DNA of 64,000 nucleotides from Vitellaria paradoxa. Lineage: Eukaryota; Streptophyta; Magnoliopsida; Ericales; Sapotaceae. The DNA lies in contig CM034240.1 of NCBI GenBank assembly GCA_019916065.1, positions 51,174,372-51,238,371 of the forward strand, given 5' to 3'. A program made the position numbers and the translations under genes. The notes under the pieces are model-generated. The model worked only from the letters and a program-made list of their open reading frames with translations, made no database searches and had not been told where the DNA came from. How positions within the stretch are numbered: position 1 is the first letter of the stretch; each line of letters begins with the position of its first letter. Of this stretch, positions 25,687 through 38,201 are shown piece after piece.

Positions 25687-26080
25687 GGGTCAGTTTAGCG
25701 CAGTGAAAAACAACAAAAAATAGTGAAAAATATGATTTGAGAAATCACATTTTTTAGAGATGAATAGTGAAATTTTTTAACTTTTGTGTCAACTTTTTAG
25801 AGAGAAAATCTATCCAAACGATTTTTTGGCTTTTTCAAAAAAGTTTTGCGTCAAATTGTATAGAAAGTGGTTAAAATGGATTTGATATTTGTAGAAAAAT
25901 TATTGGGTTTATGAAATGGTACTGGGATTTGTAAAAAATTTATTAAAATTTATAAAAATTTGTTAGAATATGTACACATATATAACTTTATAGAAATTTC
26001 ATGAATTACAAAAAGTATAAAATATGTTAAAAAATTTTAAAAACTTTCAGTATTTTTCATCGTATTTTGAAGCGCCCCAT
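25687..26080. mobile_element. MITE-like insert, about 395 bases
   Basis: Starts GGGTCAGTTTAGCGCAGTG and ends GAAGCGCCCCAT. The paralogous spacer near 62745 lacks it (GATATATAATTATAAT reads straight through). A related copy in reverse orientation lies at 62310-62711. Confidence 0.6.
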
Positions 26081-26230
26081 AATTATAACAACATTGCAAT
26101 TGAGCGACGCCTGGCCTAAGACAACACAAGCCATCTCTTGCACATATCAGCAAAACATTACCTGCCAAAAAAAAAAAAAAAAGAATAAAAAGATCCTTAT
26201 CTATGATTTATCTGTGTTAATATTATATAT

Positions 26231-26561
26231 GTGAGGAAGTTTTTGCAACTGTGGGAAGTGATTGTCTGATCGCGACTCTCTTTTTTACCTTCATACTCGA
26301 AGGTATTATGAATTTATTATTCTCAGGGAGCCCTTCAGATGCGCTTCCCCCAACTCAAACTCTTATCTTATAAGAATTAAAGTAGAGGTTGAGTGAACCA
26401 AGTGATCATGGATATCTACTCAACCTTTACTTTAATTCTTAAAGGATAAGGGTTTGAGTTGGGGGAGATACATCTTAAGAGTTCTTTGATAGTGACAAAT
26501 TTACAATACATTCAGGTGTGAGGGTAGAAAAGAAAGTCACAGTCGCAAAAACTTCCTCACA
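26231..26561. repeat. Fold-back repeat upstream of B1
   Basis: Arms 26231-26396 and 26415-26561 are imperfect inverted copies (GTGAGGAAGTTTTTGC against GCAAAAACTTCCTCAC, AATTAAAGTAGAGGTTGAG against its complement). Two further direct copies of the right arm follow. Confidence 0.75.
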
Positions 26562-26941
26562 TTAAAAAGGGCTTGCGGTTATAGGTACTCACTCAACCTC
26601 TACTTTAATTCTTAAAGGAGAGGGGATTCAAATTGGGAGATGCGCACCGCCGGAACTCCTTTAGTGTGACAAATTCATAACACATTCAAGGGTAAAGGTA
26701 AAAAAGAGGGCCGCGGTTGGATAATCGTTCCCTGCGATCGCAAAAACTCTCACACACCAAGTGATCATGGAACCCACTTAACTCTTATTTTAACTTTTAA
26801 AGGATAAGGATTCGAATCGAGAGAGGCACAACTTAGGAGCTCCTTTAAGGTGACAAATTAACAATATTTTTAAGTGCGAGAATAAAAAGCAAAGTTGCGG
26901 TCTGAAGATCGCTCCCTGCGTCCGCGAGACCTCTCTCACAT
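26562..26941 (+). repeat. Degenerate tandem repeats abutting B1 promoter
   Basis: Two more copies of the right fold-back arm (about 26590-26757 and 26768-26940), each reading through a GGATAAGG...TTGGGAGA-type part, a GTGACAAATT part, and a GATCGCAAAAACTCTCACAC-type end. The last copy ends directly at the B1 TATA box. A shorter relative lies in the same position before B4. Confidence 0.65.
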
Positions 26942-26949
26942 TATATATA
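26942..26949 (+). promoter_or_regulatory. TATA box of B1
   Basis: TATATATA 53 bases before the ancestral B1 ATG; the following AATTTGCTCACCCACCCTGC leader is shared with B4. Confidence 0.5.
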
Positions 26950-26994
26950 CAAATACAATTTGCTCACCCACCCTGCTTGCTCAAGAAAGCAGAG

Positions 26995-28766
26995 ATGGGC
27001 AATCCTATTTCTTCTGTCCCGTTCTTTCTTCTTCCTCCTTTTTCTATCTTGTGCTTCTGCAACATACTCAGACCCTTCTCAATCTTTGGATAATCCCCAG
27101 ACTTTCGTCATCCACGTGTCCAAATCTGATAAGCCTTCCTACTTCACTACCCATCGACAGTGGTACTCTTCAATCCTTCGTTCGTTGTCTGCTAACTCTT
27201 CCGCGATTCTATACACATATGACCGCACAGTTAATGGCTTCTCAGCCCGCCTCACAGCCTCTCACTCGGCTGAGCTCCGCCGTGTGCAGGGAATCCTTTC
27301 TGTTATTCCTGACCGGGTCCGCCACATTCACACCACGCGCACTCCCGGATTCCTTAGTCTCATGGACAATTCCTGGCTCTGGCCTAACTCTAACTACGCC
27401 GAAGACGTGATCATTGGATTCCTTGATATCGGAATCTGGCCAGAAAGCCAAGTTTGTCAGATAAAAGACTCTCCGGTTCCTTCCGGCTGGAAAGGAAAAT
27501 GTGAAACCGCGAAGGATTTTCCTGCATCGTCCTGTAAGCGGAAAATCATAGGTGCGAAAGCTTATTCCAAAGGATTTCAAGCCGCCATTGGAGGAGCCAT
27601 GAATGACTCTGAGGATCCGAAATCCCGAGGAGATACAGAAGGCCATGGGACCCATACAGCTTCCACAGCCGCTGGATCTGTCGTTGCAAACGCCAGCTTT
27701 TTTCAATACGCAAGAGGTGAAGCCAGAGGTATGGCGGTCAAGGCGAGAATTGCCGTCTACAAGATCTGTTGGAGCCAAGGTTATTTCGACTCGGACATTC
27801 TCGCCGCGATGGAGGAAGCGGTTTCGGATGGTGTGCATGTCATTTCTCTCTCCGTGGATTCTAATGGCTATGCGTCGGAATACGACGAAGATTCCATCGC
27901 GATCGGAGCTTTCGGAGCCGCCCACCGCGGTGCATTAGTCTCCGCTTCTGCAGGAAATTCCGGCCCCGGTCCTTCCACCGCTGTTAACGTTGCACCGTGG
28001 ATTCTCACCGTTGGTGCTTCAGCTATTGATCGAGAGTTTCCGGCGGATGTTGTTCTCGGTGACGGGAGAAACTTCACCGGTGCTTCACTCTATACCGGTG
28101 ACCCGCTTGGAGACTCGAAGCTACCAGCGGTGGTTTTCTTTTTCCAAGGGTAGCAAGTTTTTCGAGCCTAGGACCAAACAATTTGACGGCGAAGATTCTC
28201 AAACCGAACGTAATAGCCCCGGGAGTCGATATCTTTTCCGGTTGGACCGGTTACTCAATTCCGACGAACTTGGACGTCAACCCGAGGAGGATGCAATTCA
28301 ATATCATCTCGGGCGCCTCTATGTCTTGCCGGCACGTGAGCGGGTTGGCTGCGATGCTTTGATCATAACAACCGTGTACAATTTAGACAATCGCAGTATT
28401 ACGGATACTGCCACTCAACAAGTCAACACCGTTTATCCACGCGTCAGGACAGGTAGATCCTGATAAAGCGCTTGATCCTGGGTTGGTTTAAGTCGGGGGC
28501 GAGAGTGATTACGTGGCATTCCTGTATGTAATTGGATCCGATGCACAAAAAATTGCTGTATTTCTTAGAGGGTCTGGTATGGTGGATTGCGATGCACAGG
28601 GATTGGGTAGTTCGGGTGATCTGAATTATCCATCCTTCTCGGTTGTGTTTGATTCGAACAGAAGAAGTATGATAAAGTACAAGAGGGTAGTGAGCTTGTG
28701 CTTAACAAAGAGAACAAAACGGGATCGTATGAAGTCACTTTCACTAGTGTTGCTGGATGGGTGGAT
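26995..28766 (+). pseudogene. Subtilase B1, decayed SBT1.4-like protease
   Basis: The ATG at 26995 aligns with the B4 start, but an extra base near 27031 in the signal peptide throws it out of frame. The rest of the prodomain and first half of the protease are open in the frame of an upstream ATG at 26960, up to 28153. Asp is in LDIGIW (27425; Thr to Ile next to it), His in HGTHTAS (27644), and SAGNSGPG is kept. At 28127 about 330 bases are missing (most of the PA insert), and the join leads into [12 protein letters not shown] sequence with a stop. Ser survives in [11 protein letters not shown] (28318). About 50 bases are lost after GLAAM, and about 100 bases within the Fn3-like part (28690). 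The end after 28766 no longer matches. Clear pseudogene; B4 shows the ancestral state. Confidence 0.85.
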
Positions 28767-28944
28767 AAATCACGAAGAGAGGGTCTGCAGTCGACCCGAC
28801 TGCAGCAGCTGGAGTTGCTGGTGAGATGGCGTCGTTTGACCCCCTTTTTTTTTTTTTTTTTTTTTTCTTTCTCTTCCAACGTTTAGCCCCTTTTCGTCCA
28901 GAGAGACCTCCCGAAAAATTCGAAAAATCTCACGCCCACTCCAG
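28767..28944. other. B1 tail and long T run
   Basis: A T run of more than 20 bases at about 28843-28866 follows the last recognisable B1 sequence. The same region in copy 2 (44291-44440) has a much shorter T run. No gene. Confidence 0.5.
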
Positions 28945-31272
28945 TAAGCTAAAAAACGAAAGCGGAGGAAGAAAAATCAAAAGATTCTAAGCCCACTCTT
29001 TGATCATAATGTAATGGCCGATTTGCAAAGAACTCATGGCCATCGATTGAGTTGTCAACGGTTTGATCGGACCAATTGTCCTGCGGCCTAGTTCGGCGAT
29101 GAAAGTGATTTTATTAAAGTTGAAGAAAGGTTTAGGGTCAGTGAGAGAAGAGGGGTTTTGGGCACGATTGGAGGAATTTAATATTGTTTTCCATTGTTTG
29201 ATCATATCAATTTTGGGGAAAACTTCTCTTCTCATCCCTGTGGTTTTCAATTGGTTCCATTGCAATTTTGTTGTTTAGCAAATTGGTTGAAAACTAGCAA
29301 ATCCCTTCACCCGTAGTTCGATCTCAACGCAAAGTGGGATGCTTGTCTCGATTTGGGTCTCCATTGATTCATTTACTCCTCCATCGTTGGTGTCATTGGC
29401 AGTCTCCCTCTCTTCAGATTAGGTCAAGTTGCAGGTAGACAAAGTTAGACATTCATTCGAAAGCATTATTGTTTTGGATTATTTGATTCCACAGGAGCAA
29501 AGCACAAGCCTTTGATGGTTCAAGGTTGTCTGTGTCATTGGTTTTATTGTTATGAACAGATTTCTGGAAAACTATTTGATGCTCTTATAATGGGTAACGT
29601 TCGAATTGGTGAATAAATTACAATTTCTTGGTGCACTTTCAATGGCTATAATTTTGTAAAATACATGCTTTGGTTGCTAGTGCTGAGTTTTTGAGTTAAT
29701 CAACATTTTTTTTTTAGTTCATTAAGGCTTATAGAGGATTGTTGTATCTCATTGGAAATATGTGATTTTTGAATGCAAAGGAAAGAATTTGAATTCCTGA
29801 GAGATTTTTGAAATTTGTACCATTGCTTACTAATATTTGATTTAGTGTTTGTTAGACGATAAACTTGCCGCAGTGTGATAGAAATTGCTTTGTTGCATTG
29901 TTTGTGCAATGCATTATCTAGGTTTTGAGATCATGCTTTCTTATGTGCAAACACATAAATAATTGTCATATTCAACAGTGAAAACGTGACATATAGAGAA
30001 GTTTTTGCGGCTCCATAAATTTCTAGCTCATTTATTTGTTACGAACTGAGAAATAAAGAGATGATTTTTTTTTGTAAGTAAAATATATATGAGTTGAGGT
30101 AGATGATACAATGAGTTGAGGCAAGGAAAAGGTTGACGATAGCAATTTTTTTTTTTTTGGAAAGGTTTGAGGATAACAATTGCATAAAAAATTTTAGTAT
30201 ATTTTTTCAAAAATTATGGCTTTCTAGTCTTGTAGATGTATTGCTTGATAACTAGTGAGGAAAAAAGATAATTAATTTTACACCTTCTTCTTGTTTTGCT
30301 TTAGCTTTTTCTTTTAATAGAAAAATGAAACCCCTTCTTTTAAACTGTAATTGGCGCTCACATTTCAACTTTTCCTTGGTAGCCAAAAGAGTTGATGTTT
30401 TCCCAATGACTGTATTTTTTCAAACCTCTTCCTTAGATTTTGTAAATAAGGTGAATTTTTCTCAAATTATTTTGGCACTTAGTCTCGTGGTTTCCTCCTA
30501 ATAAGATCGATAAGCTCTGTAACATTTTATAATTTACTTTGCACAAATTGTAATTTTTTGAGAATAAAATTTGTTACAATGTCATACTTCAGTCATCTTC
30601 TTTTACAATTTTACCGTTAAATGCTTATTCATTCGTAGTACATTAAATAAATAGACAAAAGGAGGAATGGTTAAATGCAAGTGCCTCTCTACAAATGAGC
30701 TCCTTCATCTGATCCTCGGACAGCACATCATGCTCGAAATCAAAGTTGAAAGGAGCCATGCACACTAATGTCATGGGGTCATGTCAAGTATGGATGCGTT
30801 CTAGCGCAGCCTCCACTGAAACCAAAATATAACAAGTGAATGGATTGAAAAGCATTTAAAAATCCAAAACATGTTCAAAAATTGGAAATGAAACAAATCT
30901 AAAGGGGAGGACAAAAAAAAAAATGCATGAATCTAAGTGAGTTGGGGTGATTTAAAATGAGCATAGTAAGTTGTTTTTGTTATTTAAATTTAAGGGTTTT
31001 CTCATAAACTAATCTGATCAAACAACGGAAAACAATATTTGATTCTTCCAATCGCGCCCAAAACCCCTCTTTTCTCACTAACCCCAAACCTTCCTTCAAC
31101 TTCAATAATGTCTCCCATCGCCGAACCAGGCTGCAGGACAGCTAGTCCGATCAAACCGTCAGCAACTCAATCGATGGCCACGAGTTCTTTGCAAATCAGC
31201 CATTCATTATGATCAGAGAGTGGGCTCAGGATCTTTTGATTTTTCTTCCTCCGCCTTCATTTTTCTAACTTA
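28945..31272. mobile_element. Segment bounded by 260-base inverted repeats, possible MULE
   Basis: 28945-29205 and 31013-31272 are inverted copies, starting TAAGCTAAAAAACG and TAAGTTAGAAAAATG on their outer ends and sharing GCGGAGGAAGAAAAATCAAA and ATTTGCAAAGAACTC. Long terminal inverted repeats of this size are typical of Mutator-like elements, but I see no target duplication and no transposase. The interior has no recognised gene; 29300-29450 has a splice-like look (TTGCAGGTAGAC) but no confirmed exon. Copy 2 has the left arm (44440-44700) but lost the right arm. Confidence 0.5.
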
Positions 31273-31832
31273 TTTTTTTTTAGTGAGTATGTATTCTTGT
31301 TTAGTTGTTGTGAAATTAAAATTGTACTATTTTTTATTAAAAATATTTTCCAACAAATTTTTTAAAAAAAAAAAAAGGAAAAACTGAAGCTGTCAGACGA
31401 GCAGCAGTTCTATGCAAGTCAAATTCTTGCTTTTGCATGTCCTCCAGCATTTTTGCCGACAGATGAATATATAGATATAACATACCGATCTGTAATTAAA
31501 AAATAAAAAATAAAACAAATTTGGCACGAGCTACACGAATAATTAAATTCGATTCAAGTATCATTGATGGTGCTATTAAATAATCTACTAACATTTTTTT
31601 AATAACTCGAGAAAACTATCAAATCCAACTAATCTAAGTAAAATTACTCCTCAATTTTACACAGGAGTCATAATTTTCATTGTTAGAAATTTATTATTTG
31701 ATTGGAATGAAAGCATAGGTATATATTATTCACTGTAAATATTTTCTAATTTTACTCTTGCAAGTGATTTTTTCCCACTCGTGTAAAAAAATATTTTAGC
31801 ATGTGCATTTTCTAAGTATTGCATGGAGATTG

Positions 31833-31833
<1 letters not shown>

Positions 31834-31863
<30 letters not shown>
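31834..31863. repeat. TA dinucleotide microsatellite
   Basis: About fifteen uninterrupted TA units. Similar TA runs occur near 56628-56654, 59635-59655 and 62422-62449. Confidence 0.9.
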
Positions 31864-31871
<8 letters not shown>

Positions 31872-32649
31872 TACTTTAATTCTTTCCGTGTTGAGTCAAC
31901 AAAAAAATAATAATAACAATAATAAATTTTCATACAAATAATTCAATAAGTTACCATTGCTGAATAACTTTTCATATATCAATTGAATAGCAATAAGCTG
32001 CAAACTCACAAAAATAATAATCGCATTATTCTCCTTTTAACAATGACACACAATTAAAAAAAAAAAAAATTCTTGGAAGAAGCAACTACAATAATATAAA
32101 AAAACTCGTGAGCTTATTATTTGAAAACAATATATTGATAAAAATTTATCTTAACTATAAATCTATCACTACAACATTATTTTATTACACATTTATGATA
32201 TATTTTGCTAATTCAGTATTATTTTTCCTCTCACTTTCGTATGAATTTCTCTCGCAAATATTTGTTATGAAATTATAACATTTTTAGAATGGAACATTTT
32301 ATTGTAAGATTTTTACACAAATGTAACATTAGACTTCTCTATTCGTAATCAACTGATTTTGAGTTAGATGTTTCAACGTGCTTGTATAATCAGGTTTGGT
32401 AGTATATATTCACTTTTTAACCTTTTAATCATTCGCTAGTTTATATATATTTCATATTCAGTGCACCAATCTCTCTCATTAGGTGCAACTGCGATTGTTG
32501 GAGAGTAAGCATGTTGGACTATAAAAATAGTACCATAACGATATTCTCTACTTACAGTTAATTGATTTTGAATTAAATGTTTTATTAAAATTATTATTTT
32601 ATTTGATTGAGGCTGGAATTTTTTGCAAAGGTAAGGAATTTAAGAAATA

Positions 32650-33149
32650 GGGGTAAATTACATCTATCTCTTCTTAACATTTAGATAATTACACTTAACA
32701 TCCATAATATTCAAAAGTTGCACTTGCATCCCTTGTTTTGAAATATTGTTAACATTAACCACTTTATGATAAAATCAATCATTAAACTTAATATAAAATG
32801 TCAAACTAATCAAAATTTTAAATATTTTCTTATTTTATTCAACACTTTCTTGCATTTCATTAATTTTCTTTACAAAAATTTTAAAAAATATGTAAAAAAC
32901 ATAAAATTTTTAAGAATTTTTGTAAAGAAAACTGATGAAACGTAAGAAAATGAGGGAATGATGGATAAAATAAGAAAAATATATAAAATTTTGAGTAGTT
33001 TGACATTTTATGTTAAGTTTTAATATCTAATTTTATCAAAAGAGGGTAAATGTTAACATTTTCAAAAAAGGGAGGCAACTGTAACTTTTACATATTGTGG
33101 ATGCTAATATAATTACTCAAATATTAACGGGAGATAGATGTAATTTACA
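32650..33149. mobile_element. Fold-back MITE, 500-base palindrome
   Basis: The whole 500 bases form one inverted repeat: the left end GGGTAAATTACATCTATCTC is mirrored by GGGAGATAGATGTAATTTAC at the right end, and similarity continues to the centre near 32900. The GGGTAAATTACA ends are of a kind common in plant non-autonomous Mutator-like MITEs. A transcript would fold into a long hairpin. No target duplication settled. Confidence 0.75.
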
Positions 33150-35959
33150 TAAAAATTAATTTATTGAAATTTTTTTTTTACTTTTTAGCTCAAAAAATTA
33201 TGAATATTTATTTAAAATTCTCTATTACGTTTTTTATTCCTTTTTTTTTCGTTTTCCATTTGTTTTTGTTAATAATAATCTTTAATCCAAAAGTATTTTG
33301 AATTATATGGGAAAAACGAAGAAAAAAAAAAGAATAAAAGAGTCCATAAAATAAGAATATAATATAAAACTTCAAATATATATCATTCAATTAGTTTAGA
33401 TAATAAAAATAATTCCTATGCTTTTTGTCTCATCACATTTTTCACCACAATTAAGTAAAAAAAGTAATTTTAAATTCTATTTACTTCCCTCTTCAGGGCA
33501 TGAGTTTTGAATCTAAGACACATCCCCCGAGTTATCAACTTCTCTTACATATACGTTCCAAAAACACTTAATTCTTTATATTTCATATCAACTTTTCTCT
33601 CGCAAGCTATTCATACCTATATATATTATAGGTACCGATTGGAAATTTAAAATTTAATAATTTTTTATTTTTTTAACTAAAAGGTACTAATTATAATTTT
33701 TTATACATTTAGTAAAGCAAGTATTAATTTTAATAATCTTTTGTAATTTTTAGATATTTAGTAAAAATAATTTTTAATAATTTTTGGTAAGTTTAAAGTT
33801 GACAAGTTACTATAGTTAAGTAAAAAAGTGACAAAATTTTATGATTTGATAAATATTTAAAAAGTAAAAGTTAATATTTTTTATTAAAAGTTGTGCCTCC
33901 ACAGTCTCATATTCAAAAGAATTTATTAAAAATATTTAAAATAATTAAAAATGTGCATTAATCGTTTAAAAACACTGGATCTAAAAAAATGTAATTTAAT
34001 TGCAATTTTTGTCACCCAACATTATTCTTGTTGTACTTACTATTGATTTAGAAAATATCAGACAATAAACATGTGGCATTTTTCTTGAAAACACATGGCA
34101 CTCTCTCCGATATAGATGCGCTGAGCTCATATCTTGATCGGCCGCGCCAATCCCCGCCACAACGACTAGGACTTGTGTTTTTTGCCGCCCGCCCCGCCGC
34201 CCGGGGGGTGCAGGGCTGGTTGAAAGCCCACTTTTTTTAATAACTAGGTATTAATTAATTATTAAAAAGTTAATTTTGTGTGTTTGATAAGGGAATAGTT
34301 ATTTTTTTATTTTTTTATTAATTTGATATTTTTACTTTTTAATATTTAAAAAATATAAAATGTAAAAAAATAAATTTAATCATTTTTAAAAAAATCTAAA
34401 AAATAGTAGCTGATAGTTAAAATTACTAGTTAATTTTGTCAAACACACTCTTAGTTCCAAAATGAAGGTTTTAGCTCCATTCTAACTATAAGGTAAAATC
34501 ATAATTGAATTGGTTCATTATTATAATTCAGTTAGGTTGTTATTTTATTTGTTAGAGACATGAAGTAATAGTTGGACCTTTCAAATGTGCCATATCTTAC
34601 TTACCACTTCAAAAATAATTACATGCATCAAATTAAAAGTAAATCGTCACTGTTGTTGCAGAAAAAATTAGTAAATTAGTAGGATTATTCTTATTCTATT
34701 ATTGAATATGTTTCTCACGAATTGATTTTTTTCCTAACTTATGAATAATTCAATGAATTTAGCAAGGTACACTCATTATTATCTAGTGAATTTTCTTTCT
34801 ACAATCTTCTTTGAACTTATTATTGACTTAAATTTCGGAGATTCTCTAGTGCGCTTCTGACCTCTTTTTTCATTGTCCTCTATGCCCTCGTTTGTTTGCC
34901 AGATGAGGAAGTGAGAATGGTTTGGTTATCCATGGGACCCATCATTGTCCCATATTTGTTTGATTTTTTGTTTAATCTGTGGGCCCCATGTATTTGATGA
35001 GTTTTCTCTCAAAATGCCGGATGAGCAATCTCGGGGGTGATGGTATTATTAATACCCCACCTCTGAATTTATTTCAAATGAAAATCATACGTACCCAAAA
35101 AAAAAAAAAAGATATCAAATATTGGCTTGCTTTCATCAAAGTTGGCATAAGCATAGTTGGCAAGCTTTCATCAGTGCTACCATTAGCGTGGCCTCTCTCT
35201 CTCTCTCTCTCTACTTGGCAAAGAACAACGTTAGAAGAGCAATGTATCGTCCCATCGTCCCATTTTTGTTGGACCGAAATAGCCATTCCGATCAGTCAAC
35301 CATTTCCACGTGAAAAAATCATTTAAATGTGATTGGAACCCAATTTTTCAATTCATTCATTCTTTTCTCTTAACAGATGATATCCACAATAGTACGATTG
35401 AGGAAATTCATAAATTGGTTAGAAGTTTCATGTGTTATGTTGTTTGGATTTTTCAATTGTGCTAGTTCGGAAATTTCCTATCCTCCGTCGCTTGTTGCCT
35501 TGTCTTTTTTTAATACTAGCAGTCGATCTATACGCGGTGCATGAAAAAAAAAAAAAAAGAAAAAAAATTTGATTAAAATATTTTGGTTCAAAAAGTATAA
35601 ATTTTCAACTACAAACTAAAAAAAGTATTTTTTTAATGAAATTTCATATTTTTTTAATTTTTAATTTTTTTTTCTTTCAATTAAACTTAGTCTCCTTTAT
35701 AATAGTAATAGAATGTATATATTTGGGAGAGAGAGGGAATTGGTTATTAGAGTTTATTAAGGAGGGAAAGAGACAATTACTTTGGAATTTTAATACATTT
35801 ATTAGTAAAGATTTCTTTGCAATAATTATAAATTTTAATTCAAAAAATCTGATTCAATTAAATAAATTAAAAATTATTTAAATGTGAAAAAATATCTCTT
35901 TAAATTAACAAAAGTAATTTTACCCCCCCAAAAAAAAAGAATAAAAGCAATTTAACAAA

Positions 35960-36135
35960 GTAGAGAGGGGCAAAAAAATTCTAAATAAATGTGAGAAAAT
36001 TCTCCTAAAATCGTGAAACTTTAAGTTCTAGCACATTTATTAGAGAGCAAAAAAATTCTAAATAAATGTGAGAAAGTTTCTCTTAAATCAGACGAAACTT
36101 TAAGTTCTAACACATTTATTATTAAAGTATTATTT
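35960..36135. repeat. Short tandem repeat, about 85-base period
   Basis: Two copies of a unit with CAAAAAAATTCTAAATAAATGTGAGAAA and AACTTTAAGTTCTA, at about 35968-36050 and 36047-36120. AT-rich; no function seen. Confidence 0.6.
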
Positions 36136-36340
36136 GAATAAGTATGAATTTTAAATGAAGAAATTTGAAAACAATTAAATAAATTAAAAATCATTTCAAT
36201 GTCAAAAAATATCTCTTAAAATCTATTAGTTTTGTTGTTGAAAAAAAAAAAAAAACCAATTTAAATTGGCTTAGACTTTCTCATTTTTCACAAGTTTTTA
36301 AGTTATTTAATTGATTCAGGTTCCTTCATTTAAAATTTAT

Positions 36341-38100
36341 ACTTGTCTAAAGAATTTTTTTTTTTTAGAAAATCTCTATTAAAATCTAAAACAAATAAAT
36401 AAATCATTTAAATATCAGAGAATATCTCTTAAAATCTATCACTTTTACTGTTCAAAAAAAGAACAACAATTTAATAAATACTTTCGGACTTTATTGTGTA
36501 CATTTTTTTGAGATTTTGTTAAAAACTAGTAGTAAGAGTTGAAAAAATTACCTTGAGATTATTGTTTTTTCTCATTTCTTCTCGTGTTGAATGTAATTTT
36601 GTTACATAATGTTAAGTATGTTGAGTGATTGTGATAGTTGAGTATTGTTAAGAATGTAAAACTGATTATAAAGTTATAAACACATAGAGAGTCAAGTATA
36701 GACTGAAAATTGTCTCTGAATTATATCGTGGATAGGTGTAAAATAATTATAATACCTTTAATTCAATAAATAATATATAAACAGCTGTTAGAATAATTAT
36801 GTCAATTTATTTAAAAGATGGTTTCATAAAAATACGGACCTCCAAAAAATCGACTTCACCAAATTCAAGCGTTTCATTATAATAGTAATAGATATTCCAA
36901 ATTTTGTCTAAAATAAATTGATTATAAATTGAACTTAGAACAAAGTAATTAATTAGGTTTAAAAATTGCTATCTTCAATGTTAAATACATACATCATTAG
37001 GCAAATTTAAAAGGAAAAAATTACATTAAAATGGAATTTAGGTTAAAATATTTCATTTTAATGAGCCTAATTTTTTAAATTCTCAAAAACTAAATTTTAA
37101 AAACTTGAATTTCAAATTCATGAACTTTTATAATCGTAACATTCATAAATTATTTTTTTAAATATTAAATATTCTAAGTTTAGGGATACTTATTCCTAAA
37201 AAATGAATTTGATTTTTTTAAATAATTGTACATTATTTAGAAAACTCATTATATGATGAATTATTATTTATGTGTCTTTGATTGCTAACCCTAATTTTTA
37301 TTATTTATATAAATTATCACTATTAAATTTTAACTAAAATAAATTATTTTAGTGAGGTAATATAATTTAAAAAATATGATAAAACCCACGATATTTTTAT
37401 AATTATTTTTTATATATTTTTCTCATAAAACTGCATTTTTTTTTTCAAGGCCAGGATCCAGATCCGAGAAGAAACGTTGGGCGCTTTGGGGTTTGTAATT
37501 AACGATGCATTGTTGCCCCACATAAGCAAAAGTAAATTTATAAATGATGGTACGATACTTTGCACATACTTGGTGCTGATTTGTTAGTTAACATATATGG
37601 TGGGGCCGTTTAATAATGACCCTGTTTTTTTTTTAGTTATGTTTAGTTATTTACTTTTTTTTAATTTTAATTTTAATTTTTATTTTCATTTACGTTTTTA
37701 AACAAAAATTAAAATTACATTTTTAAACATAATTTTATTTATAAGAATTAAGAAATGAAACGCAGAGAAAATTTTTTCAACCTCCCCTTTTTTTGCTTTG
37801 ATTTGATGGGGGAGCTGGCATAACAATGAAAATAATTCAACGAGATACTGCATAAATTAAATAAAAATATTTTGATTACAATTCGGCAGTCTTACATTAT
37901 TTTTCTTTTATTTTTGTAGTACTCTGAACCATTGTAAACAAAAAAATAATCACATATTTATAAATCTATTACTTAAAAATAATAAATTCAAAAAAATTAT
38001 TTTAATTACAACTTGTGAGTCTCACATCTTCTTTTTATTTTTTTTGTAATTTTTTAAGCTAAATTAATAGTCATTTGAAGCAAATAATAATAGTAATAAT
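36341..38100. other. A3 upstream region
   Basis: Close copy of 47837-49575, and more distantly similar to about 400-2000 upstream of A1. No gene seen. In copy 2 this sequence is joined directly to a match of 30512. Confidence 0.6.
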
Positions 38101-38132
38101 CACAGTGGCGACAAAAATAGCAAATATTGGTC
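38101..38132 (+). promoter_or_regulatory. Conserved upstream box of A3
   Basis: The shared block reads GTGGCGACAAAAATAGCAAA then TATTGGTC, with a point change against A1 and A4. In A3 it is pushed about 240 bases further from the TATA box by the insert at 38202. Confidence 0.4.
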
Positions 38133-38201
38133 GAGTTGCTTAACTGGTAACTCTCCCTCTCTTTCGGTAGCACTCCTCGTGCTGAAACATCAACAATTGT
38201 T

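Larger units (their letters stand above)
22576..26230. other. Spacer between A2 and B1
   Basis: Begins with the A2 3' flank (AATAAA at 22640-22645). 22640-23340 matches 54610-56660 in pieces and 23380-26170 matches 60265-62860, so the A2-B1 and A4-B4 spacers share an origin. It contains the LTR-like region at 23860-24600 and MITE-like inserts. Open frames such as 24673-24867 are low-complexity and unassigned. Confidence 0.6.
31273..36340. other. Spacer before A3, copy-1 specific
   Basis: No convincing gene. Contains a TA microsatellite at 31834-31863, the fold-back element at 32650-33149, a GC-rich islet at 34128-34225, and repeats at 35960-36135. The part from 30512 to 36340 has no counterpart in copy 2, where the join is at 47836/47837. 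Frames such as 34979-35326 and 35636-35881 are low-complexity. Confidence 0.55.

Noticed and set aside
38132..38160. tRNA-like A-box in GAGTTGCTTAACTGGTAACTC of the A upstream region
   Set aside because: Shared by A3 and A4 upstream DNA but with no B-box or tRNA folding; left as part of the conserved promoter region.
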